Below, in pieces: positions 1 through 8,831 of a stretch of 64,000 bases of DNA (positions are counted from its first letter, which is position 1; each line of letters starts with the position of its first letter). The translations under genes and the position numbers were made by a program. The stretch comes from CAUZFZ01 sp963579025 (GTDB taxonomy: Bacteria > Planctomycetota > Planctomycetia > Planctomycetales > Planctomycetaceae): contig CAUZFZ010000033.1 of NCBI GenBank assembly GCA_963579025.1, positions 12,100 to 76,099 of the forward strand. The letters run 5' to 3'. The notes beneath the pieces were generated by a model. The model ran no database searches, was not told where the DNA came from, and saw only the letters and a list, made by a program, of their open reading frames with translations.

Positions 1-45
1 TGCACACAGGCTGAACCGCAAGAGAATCCACAGCAAACGCGTCAT
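1..45 (-). CDS. Start of a secreted or membrane protein gene, cut by the window edge
   Basis: On the minus strand an ATG at 45 opens a reading frame that runs off the window. Its 15 visible codons read MTRLLWILLRFSLCA, which looks like the start of a signal peptide or membrane anchor. AAGGA lies about 10 bases upstream of the ATG. The gene follows the NfeD-like protease by 60 bases on the same strand, so the two are probably one operon. NfeD-like proteases are often next to a second NfeD-family or SPFH/flotillin-like protein, but nothing in these 15 residues identifies the family. Confidence 0.6.
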   Translation of the reverse strand, partial: MTRLLWILLRFSLCA

Positions 46-105
46 CAGTCAGAAGTCCTTTTCAGCGAGCGGCTGATCAAAGCCTGTACACGCAACACAA
101 AGCGA

Positions 106-2403
106 TCAGGAAAGGGAACGGACGACGACGCGGTTTCCAGCCACTTCGACGACTTCGATCGGAGTCCCGGCATCAAGGAACTCGCCGTCGGTCACCACGT
201 CCACAAATCGCCCTTCGATCTGGGCCTTACCTGATGGCCTGAGCGTCGAGAAGGCTGTGCCCTGTCGATTGAGTAGTGCGTGATCCTGCTCGATGATCGC
301 TGTGGCCGAACCTTCGCCGGCCAGTTCCGGATTCAGCCGCGGACCTTCCTCCAGCGATGCCGGTCCCAGAATCAGATTTCGGATACCTGGCAGGTGGGGC
401 ATCACGCGACTCAACGTGACTCCCACGACGACCATCGCCACGATCGACCCGCTAAGCGTGCCCATCGTCCAACTGAGTTCCTCCAGTTCCATGTCCGTCG
501 ATGGAATGACAAACGTCTGGCTGGCAAGAATCAGTGAAAACAGAACCGCCAGACCGCCGGTTAATCCGAAGATTCCAAAGCCGGGGATCACGAAGATCTC
601 AATGGCGATCAGGATCAGGCCCACAAGAAACAGGACCACTTCCAGCCAGATGGCCGTGCCGCCCAGAAAGCGGCTCCAGAAGAACACCGCAAAGCACAGA
701 CCTGCCCCGATGCCGAAGAAGCCGGTCATCGTGTAGACCTCGAGATAGATACAGACGAGACCGATAAGGAACAGCAGGAACGTCGCGGCGGGTGACTTCA
801 GGATCGCGACCAGCGTGTCGACCCACGTCTGTTCGGCGGCCTTGATCACCTGGTCCTGCGGAATGGCGAGTCGATTCTTCAATTCGTCGAAGTCTCTGAC
901 CGGCTCTTCACCAAGCTCAAGTTCGAAAGCACGCTGACCGGTCACTGTCAGTGCAACACCTTCGCGTGTTTCAGGAACAATCGGTCCCTTCTCCCACTCG
1001 CCCGCTACGGATTCGAGTTCCTGCGTGGACATGTACGAGCCACGACCCGTTTGCCGATGCGTCACGCGGTACACGACGAGGTCTTTGTCGGCCATCGCCT
1101 CAAGTAGCGCCGGCGGGCGACTCTTGCGTTCCGCCAGTTCGTTCAGCATATCGCGCAGAATACTCAGGACCTTCTCGGGAGCATGTTCGGCCCAGCCACC
1201 CGGCTGCATGGCCAGCGGGATGATGTCCCCGATCCGCGCATCCGGGTGCATGATGATTTCGTCGCAACCGAACGCGATCATCGCTCCGCCGCTGATCGCC
1301 TGATTTGGAACGTAGGCGATCGAGCGGCACTCCTTTGGATTGAGTTCCGCGATCGCGTTGGCAATGGCCTGGCTGGCATAGAGTTCGCCGCCGGGAGAGT
1401 CGATCTCGAAGATGATCAGGTTCGCGCCTTCAGTGACGGCGCGACGGATCTCACGCTTCACAAATTCCTCAAGAACGCCGCCAATGGCGCCTTCCACTTT
1501 GATCAGCCGTGCCTTCGGTGCCTCACCACCGGTCAGGTCTTCCCGCAGGTAGCGACGTTCAAATCCATACAGGTCGGCGAGGTCGGAGCGATCATCCGAT
1601 GTCTGCATGGCCAGGACATCATTGCCTCGCGCCGCACGACCAGACAGCAGCAACGGTTGGCCCTGCTCTTTGATTGTGATGATGTCGGGGATCGCATCGT
1701 CATTGTCGTCCTGCAACCGCCGAAGCTCCTCGCCCGTCACGACACGTGACACCATGACGCCGTCGCCAGGGTCGATTCTAATTCTCAGGACGGTTTTCTG
1801 CGGATCGCACATGCCCGCGGCCAGAGCTCCATTGACCTGCGTGTTGTAGCGCTTCTCAACCATGTTGATGACGAAGTGCTGCTCGTCGTCATCGATCGGC
1901 TGCCCGCGGCCGATATCACCAATTTCCGCGTCCGGGTGCATGACGATCTCTTTGCACGCGAGTGCCAGAATCGCCGTGTAACCATCAAGGGGCCGGTTGT
2001 CCTCGTGGTCCGGAATCCACGCGATGGTGCGGACCATTGAATACCGAGCCGATGTCAGCTCCTTGGCCAGATCGCGGACCTGGCCGAACATGCTTGTTCC
2101 GCGTTCGATCTCAAGGATGAGGATCGCCGCACGGTCCTCTTGCTCCGCCTGGTGCTGCAGCTTCACCAGTATGTTGCGGACGCGGGAAAAGATGACGTTG
2201 TCGACCGGGTTGGTCACCGTGACATATCGCGCGACCGGACCGCGTTCTGTTTTCTCCGCAGCCTCGTTGTCGGCTGGGTCCTGTTCCGACGCTTCGGGCT
2301 CGGCTTTGTTACCCGTGTCAATCGGTTCGTCCTGCGCCGATAGACTCGTCGGCGCACACCAGCAAACGGATGTGAGCAGCAGAAACAGGATTCGCCAGGA
2401 CAT
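106..2403 (-). CDS. NfeD-like membrane-bound serine protease (ClpP class) with two protease-like domains
   Basis: This 765-residue protein is a predicted membrane-anchored serine protease of the NfeD family, which associates with SPFH proteins in envelope quality control. Residues 1-23 are a signal peptide and about 25-55 an acidic linker. Two ClpP-fold domains follow, at about 58-200 and 298-440. The second has the SPGG oxyanion-type motif at 336-339, a candidate Ser nucleophile at S371 (AISGGAM) and a candidate general-base Lys near K411. In the first domain the Ser position aligns with Gly141, so that copy is probably inactive. About five transmembrane segments span 540-665, and a small OB-fold NfeD domain occupies about 712-765. 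GAGGTG lies six bases before the ATG. NfeD homologues of this size usually have a single protease domain. Confidence 0.85.
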   Translation of the reverse strand: MSWRILFLLLTSVCWCAPTSLSAQDEPIDTGNKAEPEASEQDPADNEAAEKTERGPVARYVTVTNPVDNVIFSRVRNILVKLQHQAEQEDRAAILILEIERGTSMFGQVRDLAKELTSARYSMVRTIAWIPDHEDNRPLDGYTAILALACKEIVMHPDAEIGDIGRGQPIDDDEQHFVINMVEKRYNTQVNGALAAGMCDPQKTVLRIRIDPGDGVMVSRVVTGEELRRLQDDNDDAIPDIITIKEQGQPLLLSGRAARGNDVLAMQTSDDRSDLADLYGFERRYLREDLTGGEAPKARLIKVEGAIGGVLEEFVKREIRRAVTEGANLIIFEIDSPGGELYASQAIANAIAELNPKECRSIAYVPNQAISGGAMIAFGCDEIIMHPDARIGDIIPLAMQPGGWAEHAPEKVLSILRDMLNELAERKSRPPALLEAMADKDLVVYRVTHRQTGRGSYMSTQELESVAGEWEKGPIVPETREGVALTVTGQRAFELELGEEPVRDFDELKNRLAIPQDQVIKAAEQTWVDTLVAILKSPAATFLLFLIGLVCIYLEVYTMTGFFGIGAGLCFAVFFWSRFLGGTAIWLEVVLFLVGLILIAIEIFVIPGFGIFGLTGGLAVLFSLILASQTFVIPSTDMELEELSWTMGTLSGSIVAMVVVGVTLSRVMPHLPGIRNLILGPASLEEGPRLNPELAGEGSATAIIEQDHALLNRQGTAFSTLRPSGKAQIEGRFVDVVTDGEFLDAGTPIEVVEVAGNRVVVRSLS

Positions 2404-2641
2404 CGGGCACCTCAGTTAAGCAGTAGCGGACCGTCGAAACTGTCCGAACAACGCCAGTCTTCGTCGGAGGGATCATGCTGGGTGTTCGCCGACGACACGA
2501 ACAGCTTGACATTGTCTCGCACGAGTTTCGCGTTGCAAGCAGTGAACACGGCCCTTTCCCCCGATGGACTGTCGGCTGCCGAATCGGATGGAAGCGATAC
2601 GCTTTCCGCAAACTGTCCCTCGATCGACCAGAGAATTGTCT

Positions 2642-2880
2642 ATGCATTTGACTCGACGCGGATTCCTCGGAAGCGCTGCCGCGGCAGCAGCGAAAGACGT
2701 ACTACGGCGGCGGTCAGTGGTACGAATTCGACCTCGATTACGCACGCGTCGCGTCGATTATGCATGACCACAATTTTCGCGGCTGGGTCTCGCTCGAATT
2801 CGAAGGCAGGGGAGACTATCGGCCTGCGATTCCCAAAAAGCCTCGCCTTGCTCAGACAGGCCGTCGCCAAACCATCTTGA
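2642..2880 (+). pseudogene. Decayed sugar-phosphate isomerase/epimerase gene (Tat leader joined to C-terminal end)
   Basis: An ATG at 2642 starts a Tat-like leader (MHLTRRGFLGSAAAAAA). This is followed almost at once, in another frame from 2694, by residues matching the C-terminal end of planctomycete xylose-isomerase-like TIM-barrel proteins: YYGGGQWYEFDLDY, then MHDHNFRGWVSLEFEG, then AIPK. An extra A in the AAAAA run near 2835 shifts the expected end (KSLALLRQAVAKPS) into a third frame. The stretch therefore looks like an intact start and an intact end with the middle, about 200 codons, deleted, plus at least two frame breaks. No intact copy is in the window. A sequencing error could explain the homopolymer shift but not the missing middle. 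Confidence 0.6.
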
Positions 2881-2964
2881 GAAGTCGAGCATTGATCGGA
2901 ACAATCGGTTCATTGCCGGACGATAACACGCCTGTCGTCCGCCAGAATCGAAGGAAACACCGTC

Positions 2965-5070
2965 ATGTTTGTGATGCAGGACCGACCCACAACGCTGTGT
3001 GATGGCATCGCACGTCGTGAATTGCTGCGGATCGGCGGCCTGGGCGTTGCCGGACTGTCGCTGCCGGGATTGCTGGCAGCGCGGGAGACCGCACCGCTGG
3101 GAGTGCTTCCCACGGATAAGACATTCGGCAAGGCGAAGAACATTATCTTCCTCTATCTGGCCGGTGGACCACCGCAGCATGAGACGTTCGATCCAAAACC
3201 AAATGCGCAGCAGGGGATTCGCGGACCCTTCCATCCGATCAGCACAAATATCGCGGGAACCCACTTCTGCGAACTGCTGCCCCGCACCTCGCGACTGGCA
3301 GACAAGCTGGCGATCGTTCGTTCGATGTCGACCGACGACAACACACACTCGACGAGCAGCTACGAAGTTCTGACCGGGTACAAGTACGTCGGACCCAACG
3401 CGCGCACGCTCCAGCCGACCGACTTTCCCTACTTCGGATCCATCATCAAGCGATACCGGCCCAGTGACACGCTGCCACCCATGTCGACCGTCTGGATTCC
3501 AGACGTCATGCGACTGAATGAAAGCGTAACACCCGCAGGACAGACCGGCGGGATCATGGGAGGTCAGTGGGATCCCGATCGGTTTATCGGTGATCCATCG
3601 CAGCCTGATTACAAAGTCGCTGGCCTTCAAACGGGGGATACAACGCCCCAGGAACTGAAGCGCCGACAACAGTTACTGGCTCAAGTTCAGTCACCGTTCG
3701 AGGCCGTTCGTCGCGGCGCGGACGCTCAGCTCTTCAGTCAGTTTCAGGATCAGGCATTCGATCTGCTGACGTCCGGAAAAGCCGAAGCGGCATTCTCTCT
3801 GGATAACGAGCCAATCGCGGTGCGTCAGCGATACGGGCAGAACCGCTGGGGTCAGTGCGTGTTGCTGGCTCGAAGGTTGATTGAAGCGGGCGTACGACTG
3901 GTACACGTTCAGTGGCCGCGAGAACCAGGCGACAACGCGGTCGACAATCCACTCTGGGACACGCACGCGCAGAACGCTGACCGAGTCGAAGATGTTCTCT
4001 GTCCTCAGTTCGACGTCGGATTCTCGGCGCTGCTTGAAGACCTGGACCAACGAGGCTTACTGGAAGAAACACTCGTTGTGGCCGTCGGCGAATTTGGCCG
4101 AACGCCCAAAATCAACGGCAAAGCCGGTCGAGATCACTGGGGCTCCGTATTCAGTTGCGCCCTCGCCGGAGCGGGCATCAGCGGCGGGCAGATCTACGGG
4201 ACCAGCGATGCTCAGGGCGGCTATCCGATCGAAGATCGTGTACGGCCCAGAGAATTGACGGCCACGATGTTCCATCTCCTGGGTCTGGACTCGAAGTCAA
4301 TGTTCCGCGACCGCGAAGGCCGCGAGCATCGAGTGACGGAAGGCGAACCGCTCTACAAACTTCTCGGCACGGAACCCGCGACTCGCAAGCTGACGGAAAG
4401 CACTGGCGACCTGGCTCGGGTCCCCGCATTTGATCCGACAATCACACTGATGCAGACAGGCTTCGCTGGCGATGCTCCGGTGAAGCCCGTCAATTCGTCA
4501 TCACGTCCCAAAGGCTGGCGTGGGTCTCCGCTGGTTGGCGATACAGCGAGCGCCTTTGGTCTCAAACAGGTCGAGGGTCAGCTCGCGATGGGACTGCATG
4601 GCCAGCACGACGTGTCCATTGAATCCGCCGCGTTCGCATTGCTGGCTCAGGAAGTCCGCAGCCCGTTTTCCGGGACGTATCGGATGCACGTTCGAGTGCG
4701 GGGCGAAGCAGCGACAGAAGACGTTTTTGACGACGTATTCCGCAAGCACTTTCGTTGCCGGTTGCTGTTCTTCGAGTTCACCGGCCAGACAAAGAATGCA
4801 GCGCTGCGCAAGGAACTCGCTAGCGTCGAATTTCAGCCGGAATACTCGTCTGACTTCGCAACCGTCGAACTGGCTAAGGAATTCATCAATCCAAACCCCG
4901 GTTCCAATTTCTCGTTCGGCCTGGGTCTGGGAGTCGCGGTGCTGGTCGAAAAAACTTCGAGCGGGAGCCTGGAGTTCGACGCCTCGCAGTCGCCACTCGC
5001 GCGGATTCGAATCGAGTCGGTTGAACTTGAGTTCGTCGGCAAGCAGCGAAATCAGAAGGTCAAGGCTTAG
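2965..5070 (+). CDS. DUF1501 family exported protein with long C-terminal extension
   Basis: This 701-residue protein begins with a Tat-type leader (RRELLRIGGLGVAGLSLPG, residues 18-36). The DUF1501 domain follows to about residue 468, with family motifs such as FLYLAGGPPQHETFDPK, LLPRTS, WDTHAQN and EFGRTPKINGKAGRDHWG. DUF1501 belongs to the alkaline phosphatase/sulfatase fold clan, but its substrate is not established. The usual length is about 430-480 residues. Here an extra 230 residues, predicted beta-rich and unassigned, follow. The gene is not paired with a DUF1553 gene, which is unusual. AAGGA lies nine bases before the ATG. The gene converges on a histidine kinase gene, and the stop codons overlap by four bases. 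Confidence 0.85.
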   Translation: MFVMQDRPTTLCDGIARRELLRIGGLGVAGLSLPGLLAARETAPLGVLPTDKTFGKAKNIIFLYLAGGPPQHETFDPKPNAQQGIRGPFHPISTNIAGTHFCELLPRTSRLADKLAIVRSMSTDDNTHSTSSYEVLTGYKYVGPNARTLQPTDFPYFGSIIKRYRPSDTLPPMSTVWIPDVMRLNESVTPAGQTGGIMGGQWDPDRFIGDPSQPDYKVAGLQTGDTTPQELKRRQQLLAQVQSPFEAVRRGADAQLFSQFQDQAFDLLTSGKAEAAFSLDNEPIAVRQRYGQNRWGQCVLLARRLIEAGVRLVHVQWPREPGDNAVDNPLWDTHAQNADRVEDVLCPQFDVGFSALLEDLDQRGLLEETLVVAVGEFGRTPKINGKAGRDHWGSVFSCALAGAGISGGQIYGTSDAQGGYPIEDRVRPRELTATMFHLLGLDSKSMFRDREGREHRVTEGEPLYKLLGTEPATRKLTESTGDLARVPAFDPTITLMQTGFAGDAPVKPVNSSSRPKGWRGSPLVGDTASAFGLKQVEGQLAMGLHGQHDVSIESAAFALLAQEVRSPFSGTYRMHVRVRGEAATEDVFDDVFRKHFRCRLLFFEFTGQTKNAALRKELASVEFQPEYSSDFATVELAKEFINPNPGSNFSFGLGLGVAVLVEKTSSGSLEFDASQSPLARIRIESVELEFVGKQRNQKVKA

Positions 5071-5765
5071 GACGGCAACGTGATCGAAAACCGAGTGCCG
5101 CGTCCGAGTTCGCTTTCGCACGTGATCGTGCCGTTGTGAGCTTCCACGATCTTTCGCACGGTCGGCAGGCCAAGTCCGCTGCCGTTTGGCTTGGTTGAAA
5201 AGAATACCTGGAACAGCTTCGAACGGGTCTGCTCGTTCATACCCTGGCCGGTGTCGATAATTTCAAGCACCACGCTGTCGTTTCGGACGAACGTCTGAAG
5301 TTCAAGCAGCCCGCCATCCGGCATCGCCTGGACGGCATTCCTGGCCAGGTTCAACAGCACTTGCCGAAACAGTGCACGGTCCAGTTTCACCGGCGGGAGA
5401 TTGGACTCCGGGTGAGGACTGATTTCGATGCCGTGCTCGTCGGCGGTCGGTCGGTAGAACTCGACGAAATCGTTGACGGTCGCGTTCAGGTCGACCTGTT
5501 CCAGCTCAATTTCCCCGGCGCGTGTGAACTGCAGGAACGCGTTGAGGATGCCATCGAGATTCGCGCACTCGTGCTGAATCCGTTGCAGTTTCGTGAGCAT
5601 CCGCCGATCGCGAGGCGTGTCACTGCTCTCGAGTTCTTCAATCAGCAACTCGACGCTGAGCCCCATCGTGGACAGTGGGTTCCGGATCTCATGCGCCAGA
5701 CCGCCAGCGAGTGTTGCGATCTCTGAATATTGAGCAAGCAGCCGCTGACGTTCCGTGTTGTCCAC
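5067..5765 (-). CDS. Soluble sensor histidine kinase (HisKA plus HATPase only)
   Basis: This is a minimal two-component histidine kinase of about 232 residues with no transmembrane or PAS region visible. The H-box is GGLAHEIRNPLS, with the phospho-His at about residue 25. The N-box is NLARNAVQAMPDGG, the G1 box DTGQGM and the G2 box GSGLGLPTV. I chose the GTG at 5765 because AAGGCAGGA sits just upstream. The longer ATG start at 5783 lies three bases from the T-run of the pnp terminator and has no ribosome binding site. No response regulator is adjacent. The partner could be an orphan regulator elsewhere, possibly of the NtrC type because the kinase core is NtrB-like; that is inference. Confidence 0.8.
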   Translation of the reverse strand: MDNTERQRLLAQYSEIATLAGGLAHEIRNPLSTMGLSVELLIEELESSDTPRDRRMLTKLQRIQHECANLDGILNAFLQFTRAGEIELEQVDLNATVNDFVEFYRPTADEHGIEISPHPESNLPPVKLDRALFRQVLLNLARNAVQAMPDGGLLELQTFVRNDSVVLEIIDTGQGMNEQTRSKLFQVFFSTKPNGSGLGLPTVRKIVEAHNGTITCESELGRGTRFSITLPS

Positions 5766-5786
5766 TGTCGATCCTGCCTTCATGAC

Positions 5787-5823
5787 AAAAAAAACAGGGA
5801 CGGACTCGAAAGCCCATCCCTGT
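5787..5823 (-). terminator. Rho-independent terminator after pnp
   Basis: Read on the minus strand, ACAGGGATGGGC pairs with GTCCGTCCCTGT around a six-base loop, giving a 12-bp stem with two G-T pairs. Eight T residues follow directly. It lies 22 bases after the pnp stop and immediately before the downstream histidine kinase gene, so it should insulate or attenuate that gene. Confidence 0.85.
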
Positions 5824-5845
5824 TCGTCATCCGTTTCCCGAGAAG

Positions 5846-7996
5846 TCAGTCCTCAGTGCCCGCTTCTCCGTCTCCGTCAGTGGCACCCGATTCTGCAAGA
5901 ACTGCCTTACGCGACAACTTGACGCGATTCTGATCGTCAACCGCGATCACTTTCACTTCAAGGACGTCGCCCATCTTGCAGATGTCTGTCACGTTCTTGA
6001 CGAAGCCGTCGGACAGTTCGCTGATGTGACACAGTCCATCCTTGCCCGGCGCGATTTCGATGAACGCACCGAAGTCTTTGATGGCACTGACCTTGCCGGT
6101 GTAGATCCGACCGACTTTGACGTCTTCCGTCATGGCTTCAATGCGAGCCATCGCCTCTTCCGCACCGGCAGCGACGATCGATGCGACAGTCACGTTGCCC
6201 TCGGGAGAGACGTCGATCTGCGTTTTGGTTTCTTCCTGCAGGGAACGAATCGTCTTGCCACCCGGGCCGATCAGCAGGCCGATCTTCTCGGGATCAATCT
6301 TCGTTTGCAGCAGTCGCGGAGCATGCAGAGAAATCTCTTTCCGCGGACGAGAGATGGCTTCGAGCATACTGCGAAGCAGGTCACGCCGAGCCGTCTTGGC
6401 CTGTTCGAGCGTCGCCCGAATGACCTCTTCCTGGATCCCGTGAGTCTTCAGGTCGAGCTGAATACCCGTGATCCCTTTGCCGGTACCGGCAATCTTGAAG
6501 TCCATGTCACCATGGTGATCTTCGTCGCCCATGATGTCGGTCAGAAGAGTCCACTTGTCACCCTCCTGGATGATGCCGATCGAGATACCCGCGACGGGTT
6601 GCGAAATCGGAACACCAGCATCCATCAGGGCCAGCGTGGCCGAGCACACCGAGGCCATGGAACTCGAACCGTTCGATTCGGTGATGTCAGAGATCACGCG
6701 GATCGTGTAGGGAAACTTATCGGCCGGTGGCAGAACCCATTGGACCGAACGTTCGGCCAGCATGCCATGACCGATTTCCCGACGTCCCGGACCGCGGATT
6801 GGGCGACATTCGCCGACGCTGTAGGACGGGAAGTTGTAGTCCAGCATGAACCGTTTTTCGTACTCAACGACCGGCCCGTCGACGCGTTGAGTATCGCGTC
6901 CCGTGCCCAGAGTAATCGTCGCCACTGACTGCGTTTCTCCGCGAGTGAAGACAGCCGATCCATGCACGCGTGGAATGATGCCAGCCTCGGCCGCGACAGC
7001 ACGCAGATCGTCGGGCTTGCGTCCATCCAGACGCATACCTTCGGACAGCATGCCGCGAACCACGGCCTTGTCGACGTTGTAGAACGCCTTGCCGAACTGT
7101 TCGAGGGTCTTTCCGTCTTCGGTCTCGGTGGCGTCATCCGGAAAGAACTGTGCCTTGAGCTCCGCCTTGATTTCGTCCGCCAGCGCGTGCCGCTCCTGTT
7201 TGGGGCGATTCGCTTTGGCGTCACGAAGTCGGTCGTAAGCGGATTCGTGGATAATGCCGTCGAAGGGGTTCGGCTCGGGTGCCGGAAACTCGACGGCTTC
7301 GATGCCCAGCTTTGCCACCAGCTCTTCCTGCAACTGACACAGCTCAACCACTGCTTCATGGGCAAACATGATGGCGTCAGCCATGACGTCTTCGGGGAGC
7401 TGATCGCCAAATCCTTCGATCATCAGCACCGACTCTTTGCTGCCGGCAACGATCAGATCGAGTTTGCTTTCAGCCAGTTCAGCGGCGGTTGGCAGAAGCA
7501 CCAGTTCTTCGTCGATCAGGCCAACACGCACGGCTCCAATCGGTCCCTGAAACGGCATGCCGGAAATCATCAGTGCCATGCTGGCGCCGTTGATGGACAG
7601 CACATCCGGGTCATTTTCGCCGTCGTAGGCCAGAACATTGGACATGACCTGGACTTCGTCGTTGAACCCTTTTGGAAACAACGGGCGAATCGGACGGTCT
7701 GTCAGACGGGCCGTCAACACTTCACGAGTGGTCGGCCGTGACTCTCTCTTCAGAAATCCACCGGGAAACTTACCCGCCGAGGCGAAGCGTTCGCGGTAAT
7801 CACACGTCAACGGGAAGAAGTCGATTCCCGGCCGCGGCGCACCCGTCTGGACTGCCACGAACACGGTTGTCTCTCCAAACTGAACAACCACCGCACCACT
7901 CGCCTGTTTGGCGAGATACCCGGTTGAAAAGCTGAGATTCCGGCCACCAATTTCACGTTCAACAACTGTTTGATCCACTTGAGTTTCTACTTTCAT
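5846..7996 (-). CDS. pnp: Polyribonucleotide nucleotidyltransferase (PNPase)
   Basis: PNPase degrades RNA 3'-to-5' by phosphorolysis and is part of the RNA degradosome in many bacteria. The 716-residue protein has the normal architecture: two RNase PH domains separated by a helical domain, then a KH domain (KIGLLIGPGGKTIR) and a C-terminal S1 domain (GRIYTGKVSAIKDFGAFIE). The second RNase PH core carries the expected MGDEDHHGDMDFKIAGT motif. The ribosome binding site before the ATG is weak. rpsO lies upstream in the classical order, but a strong terminator and a leader of about 380 bases separate the two. Confidence 0.97.
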   Translation of the reverse strand: MKVETQVDQTVVEREIGGRNLSFSTGYLAKQASGAVVVQFGETTVFVAVQTGAPRPGIDFFPLTCDYRERFASAGKFPGGFLKRESRPTTREVLTARLTDRPIRPLFPKGFNDEVQVMSNVLAYDGENDPDVLSINGASMALMISGMPFQGPIGAVRVGLIDEELVLLPTAAELAESKLDLIVAGSKESVLMIEGFGDQLPEDVMADAIMFAHEAVVELCQLQEELVAKLGIEAVEFPAPEPNPFDGIIHESAYDRLRDAKANRPKQERHALADEIKAELKAQFFPDDATETEDGKTLEQFGKAFYNVDKAVVRGMLSEGMRLDGRKPDDLRAVAAEAGIIPRVHGSAVFTRGETQSVATITLGTGRDTQRVDGPVVEYEKRFMLDYNFPSYSVGECRPIRGPGRREIGHGMLAERSVQWVLPPADKFPYTIRVISDITESNGSSSMASVCSATLALMDAGVPISQPVAGISIGIIQEGDKWTLLTDIMGDEDHHGDMDFKIAGTGKGITGIQLDLKTHGIQEEVIRATLEQAKTARRDLLRSMLEAISRPRKEISLHAPRLLQTKIDPEKIGLLIGPGGKTIRSLQEETKTQIDVSPEGNVTVASIVAAGAEEAMARIEAMTEDVKVGRIYTGKVSAIKDFGAFIEIAPGKDGLCHISELSDGFVKNVTDICKMGDVLEVKVIAVDDQNRVKLSRKAVLAESGATDGDGEAGTED

Positions 7997-8377
7997 GCTC
8001 GCTGCCGGCGAGATGTTTCAGATTGCAGCCGGCAGCCGAGGGACGGTTACAGCGCTACGACCGGGAGCAGCATCGCTCTGTCCTCGCAGGGACATTTCGC
8101 ATGACATCTGTGTGCTCAGCCACGTGCCACAGCACGCGATTCCAGCCAGCAGCGGCGGAGCAAACCTGCGAGGGAAGGTGCGAAAGCTCTTAGCTGAGCG
8201 TTCCTTCCGGACCTCAATTAACGAAACCGACAAGCCACCCGCGACAATCACCAACCGGCTTTGCACCGGTCCGGGTTATGACAAACCCAACGACAAGGGC
8301 AGGTGGCATCCAACACAAGCTGGCCGCACAACAAAGGACCGCGGCCGAAATCCAACATCCAGCAAAGATGGCTCTAC
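7997..8377 (-). other. pnp leader region, no gene seen
   Basis: These 381 bases lie between the rpsO terminator and the pnp start. I found no convincing ORF or RNA gene on either strand. The stretch must hold the pnp promoter and a long 5' leader. In enterobacteria the pnp leader is a target of PNPase autoregulation through RNase III cleavage; whether this leader does the same cannot be read from the sequence. Confidence 0.5.
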
Positions 8378-8403
8378 AAAAAAAGCGGCGCCGATGCGCC
8401 GCC
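8378..8403 (-). terminator. Rho-independent terminator after rpsO
   Basis: On the minus strand GCGGCGC and GCGCCGC form a GC-only seven-base stem around the loop ATCG, followed by seven or more T residues. It lies six bases after the rpsO stop and separates rpsO transcription from pnp. Confidence 0.9.
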
Positions 8404-8409
8404 TTTCAG

Positions 8410-8679
8410 TTACTTTCGCAGACCGAGCCGTTCCAGCATGTTCTGATACCGCGACTCGTCATTACGCTTCAGATAGTTCAGAAGCCGACGGCGTCGTGAC
8501 ACCAGCATCAGCAGACCTCGCCGACTGGCATGATCTTTCTGATTTGTCTTCAGGTGTTCGGTCAGGTTCGAAATGCGGTGTGAGAGTACGGAAATCTGCA
8601 CTTCAGGCGAACCTGTGTCCGCGTCGGATTTCCTGAATTCCCCAATGAGTTCGGTCTTCTTTTCCGCAGTGATTGACAT
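8410..8679 (-). CDS. rpsO: 30S ribosomal protein S15
   Basis: This 89-residue protein binds 16S rRNA early in small-subunit assembly. The family signature is plain: DTGSPEVQISVLSHRI, HLKTNQKDHASRRGL and LMLVSRRRRLLNYLK. Length matches the family. AAGGCG lies upstream of the ATG. It precedes pnp, the order seen across many bacteria, but has its own terminator. Confidence 0.98.
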   Translation of the reverse strand: MSITAEKKTELIGEFRKSDADTGSPEVQISVLSHRISNLTEHLKTNQKDHASRRGLLMLVSRRRRLLNYLKRNDESRYQNMLERLGLRK

Positions 8680-8831
8680 TCCGATTCGTCGCCTTCATGT
8701 ACAGATTAATTCGTTCCGTCCAACTTGAAGGCGGTAATGTAACGAGACTTCGTGAAGTTTCAATTCCGCCCCGCAGTGGACACGAGGCGGACGGCAGATG
8801 AGAACTTGTCTGCCAGTTGCTCGAAAGTACG

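Noticed and set aside
2758..3669. 303-codon minus-strand ORF
   Set aside because: It is antisense to the DUF1501 gene and the isomerase remnant, with no recognisable domain.
6026..6928. 300-codon plus-strand ORF
   Set aside because: It is antisense to pnp, which is certain.
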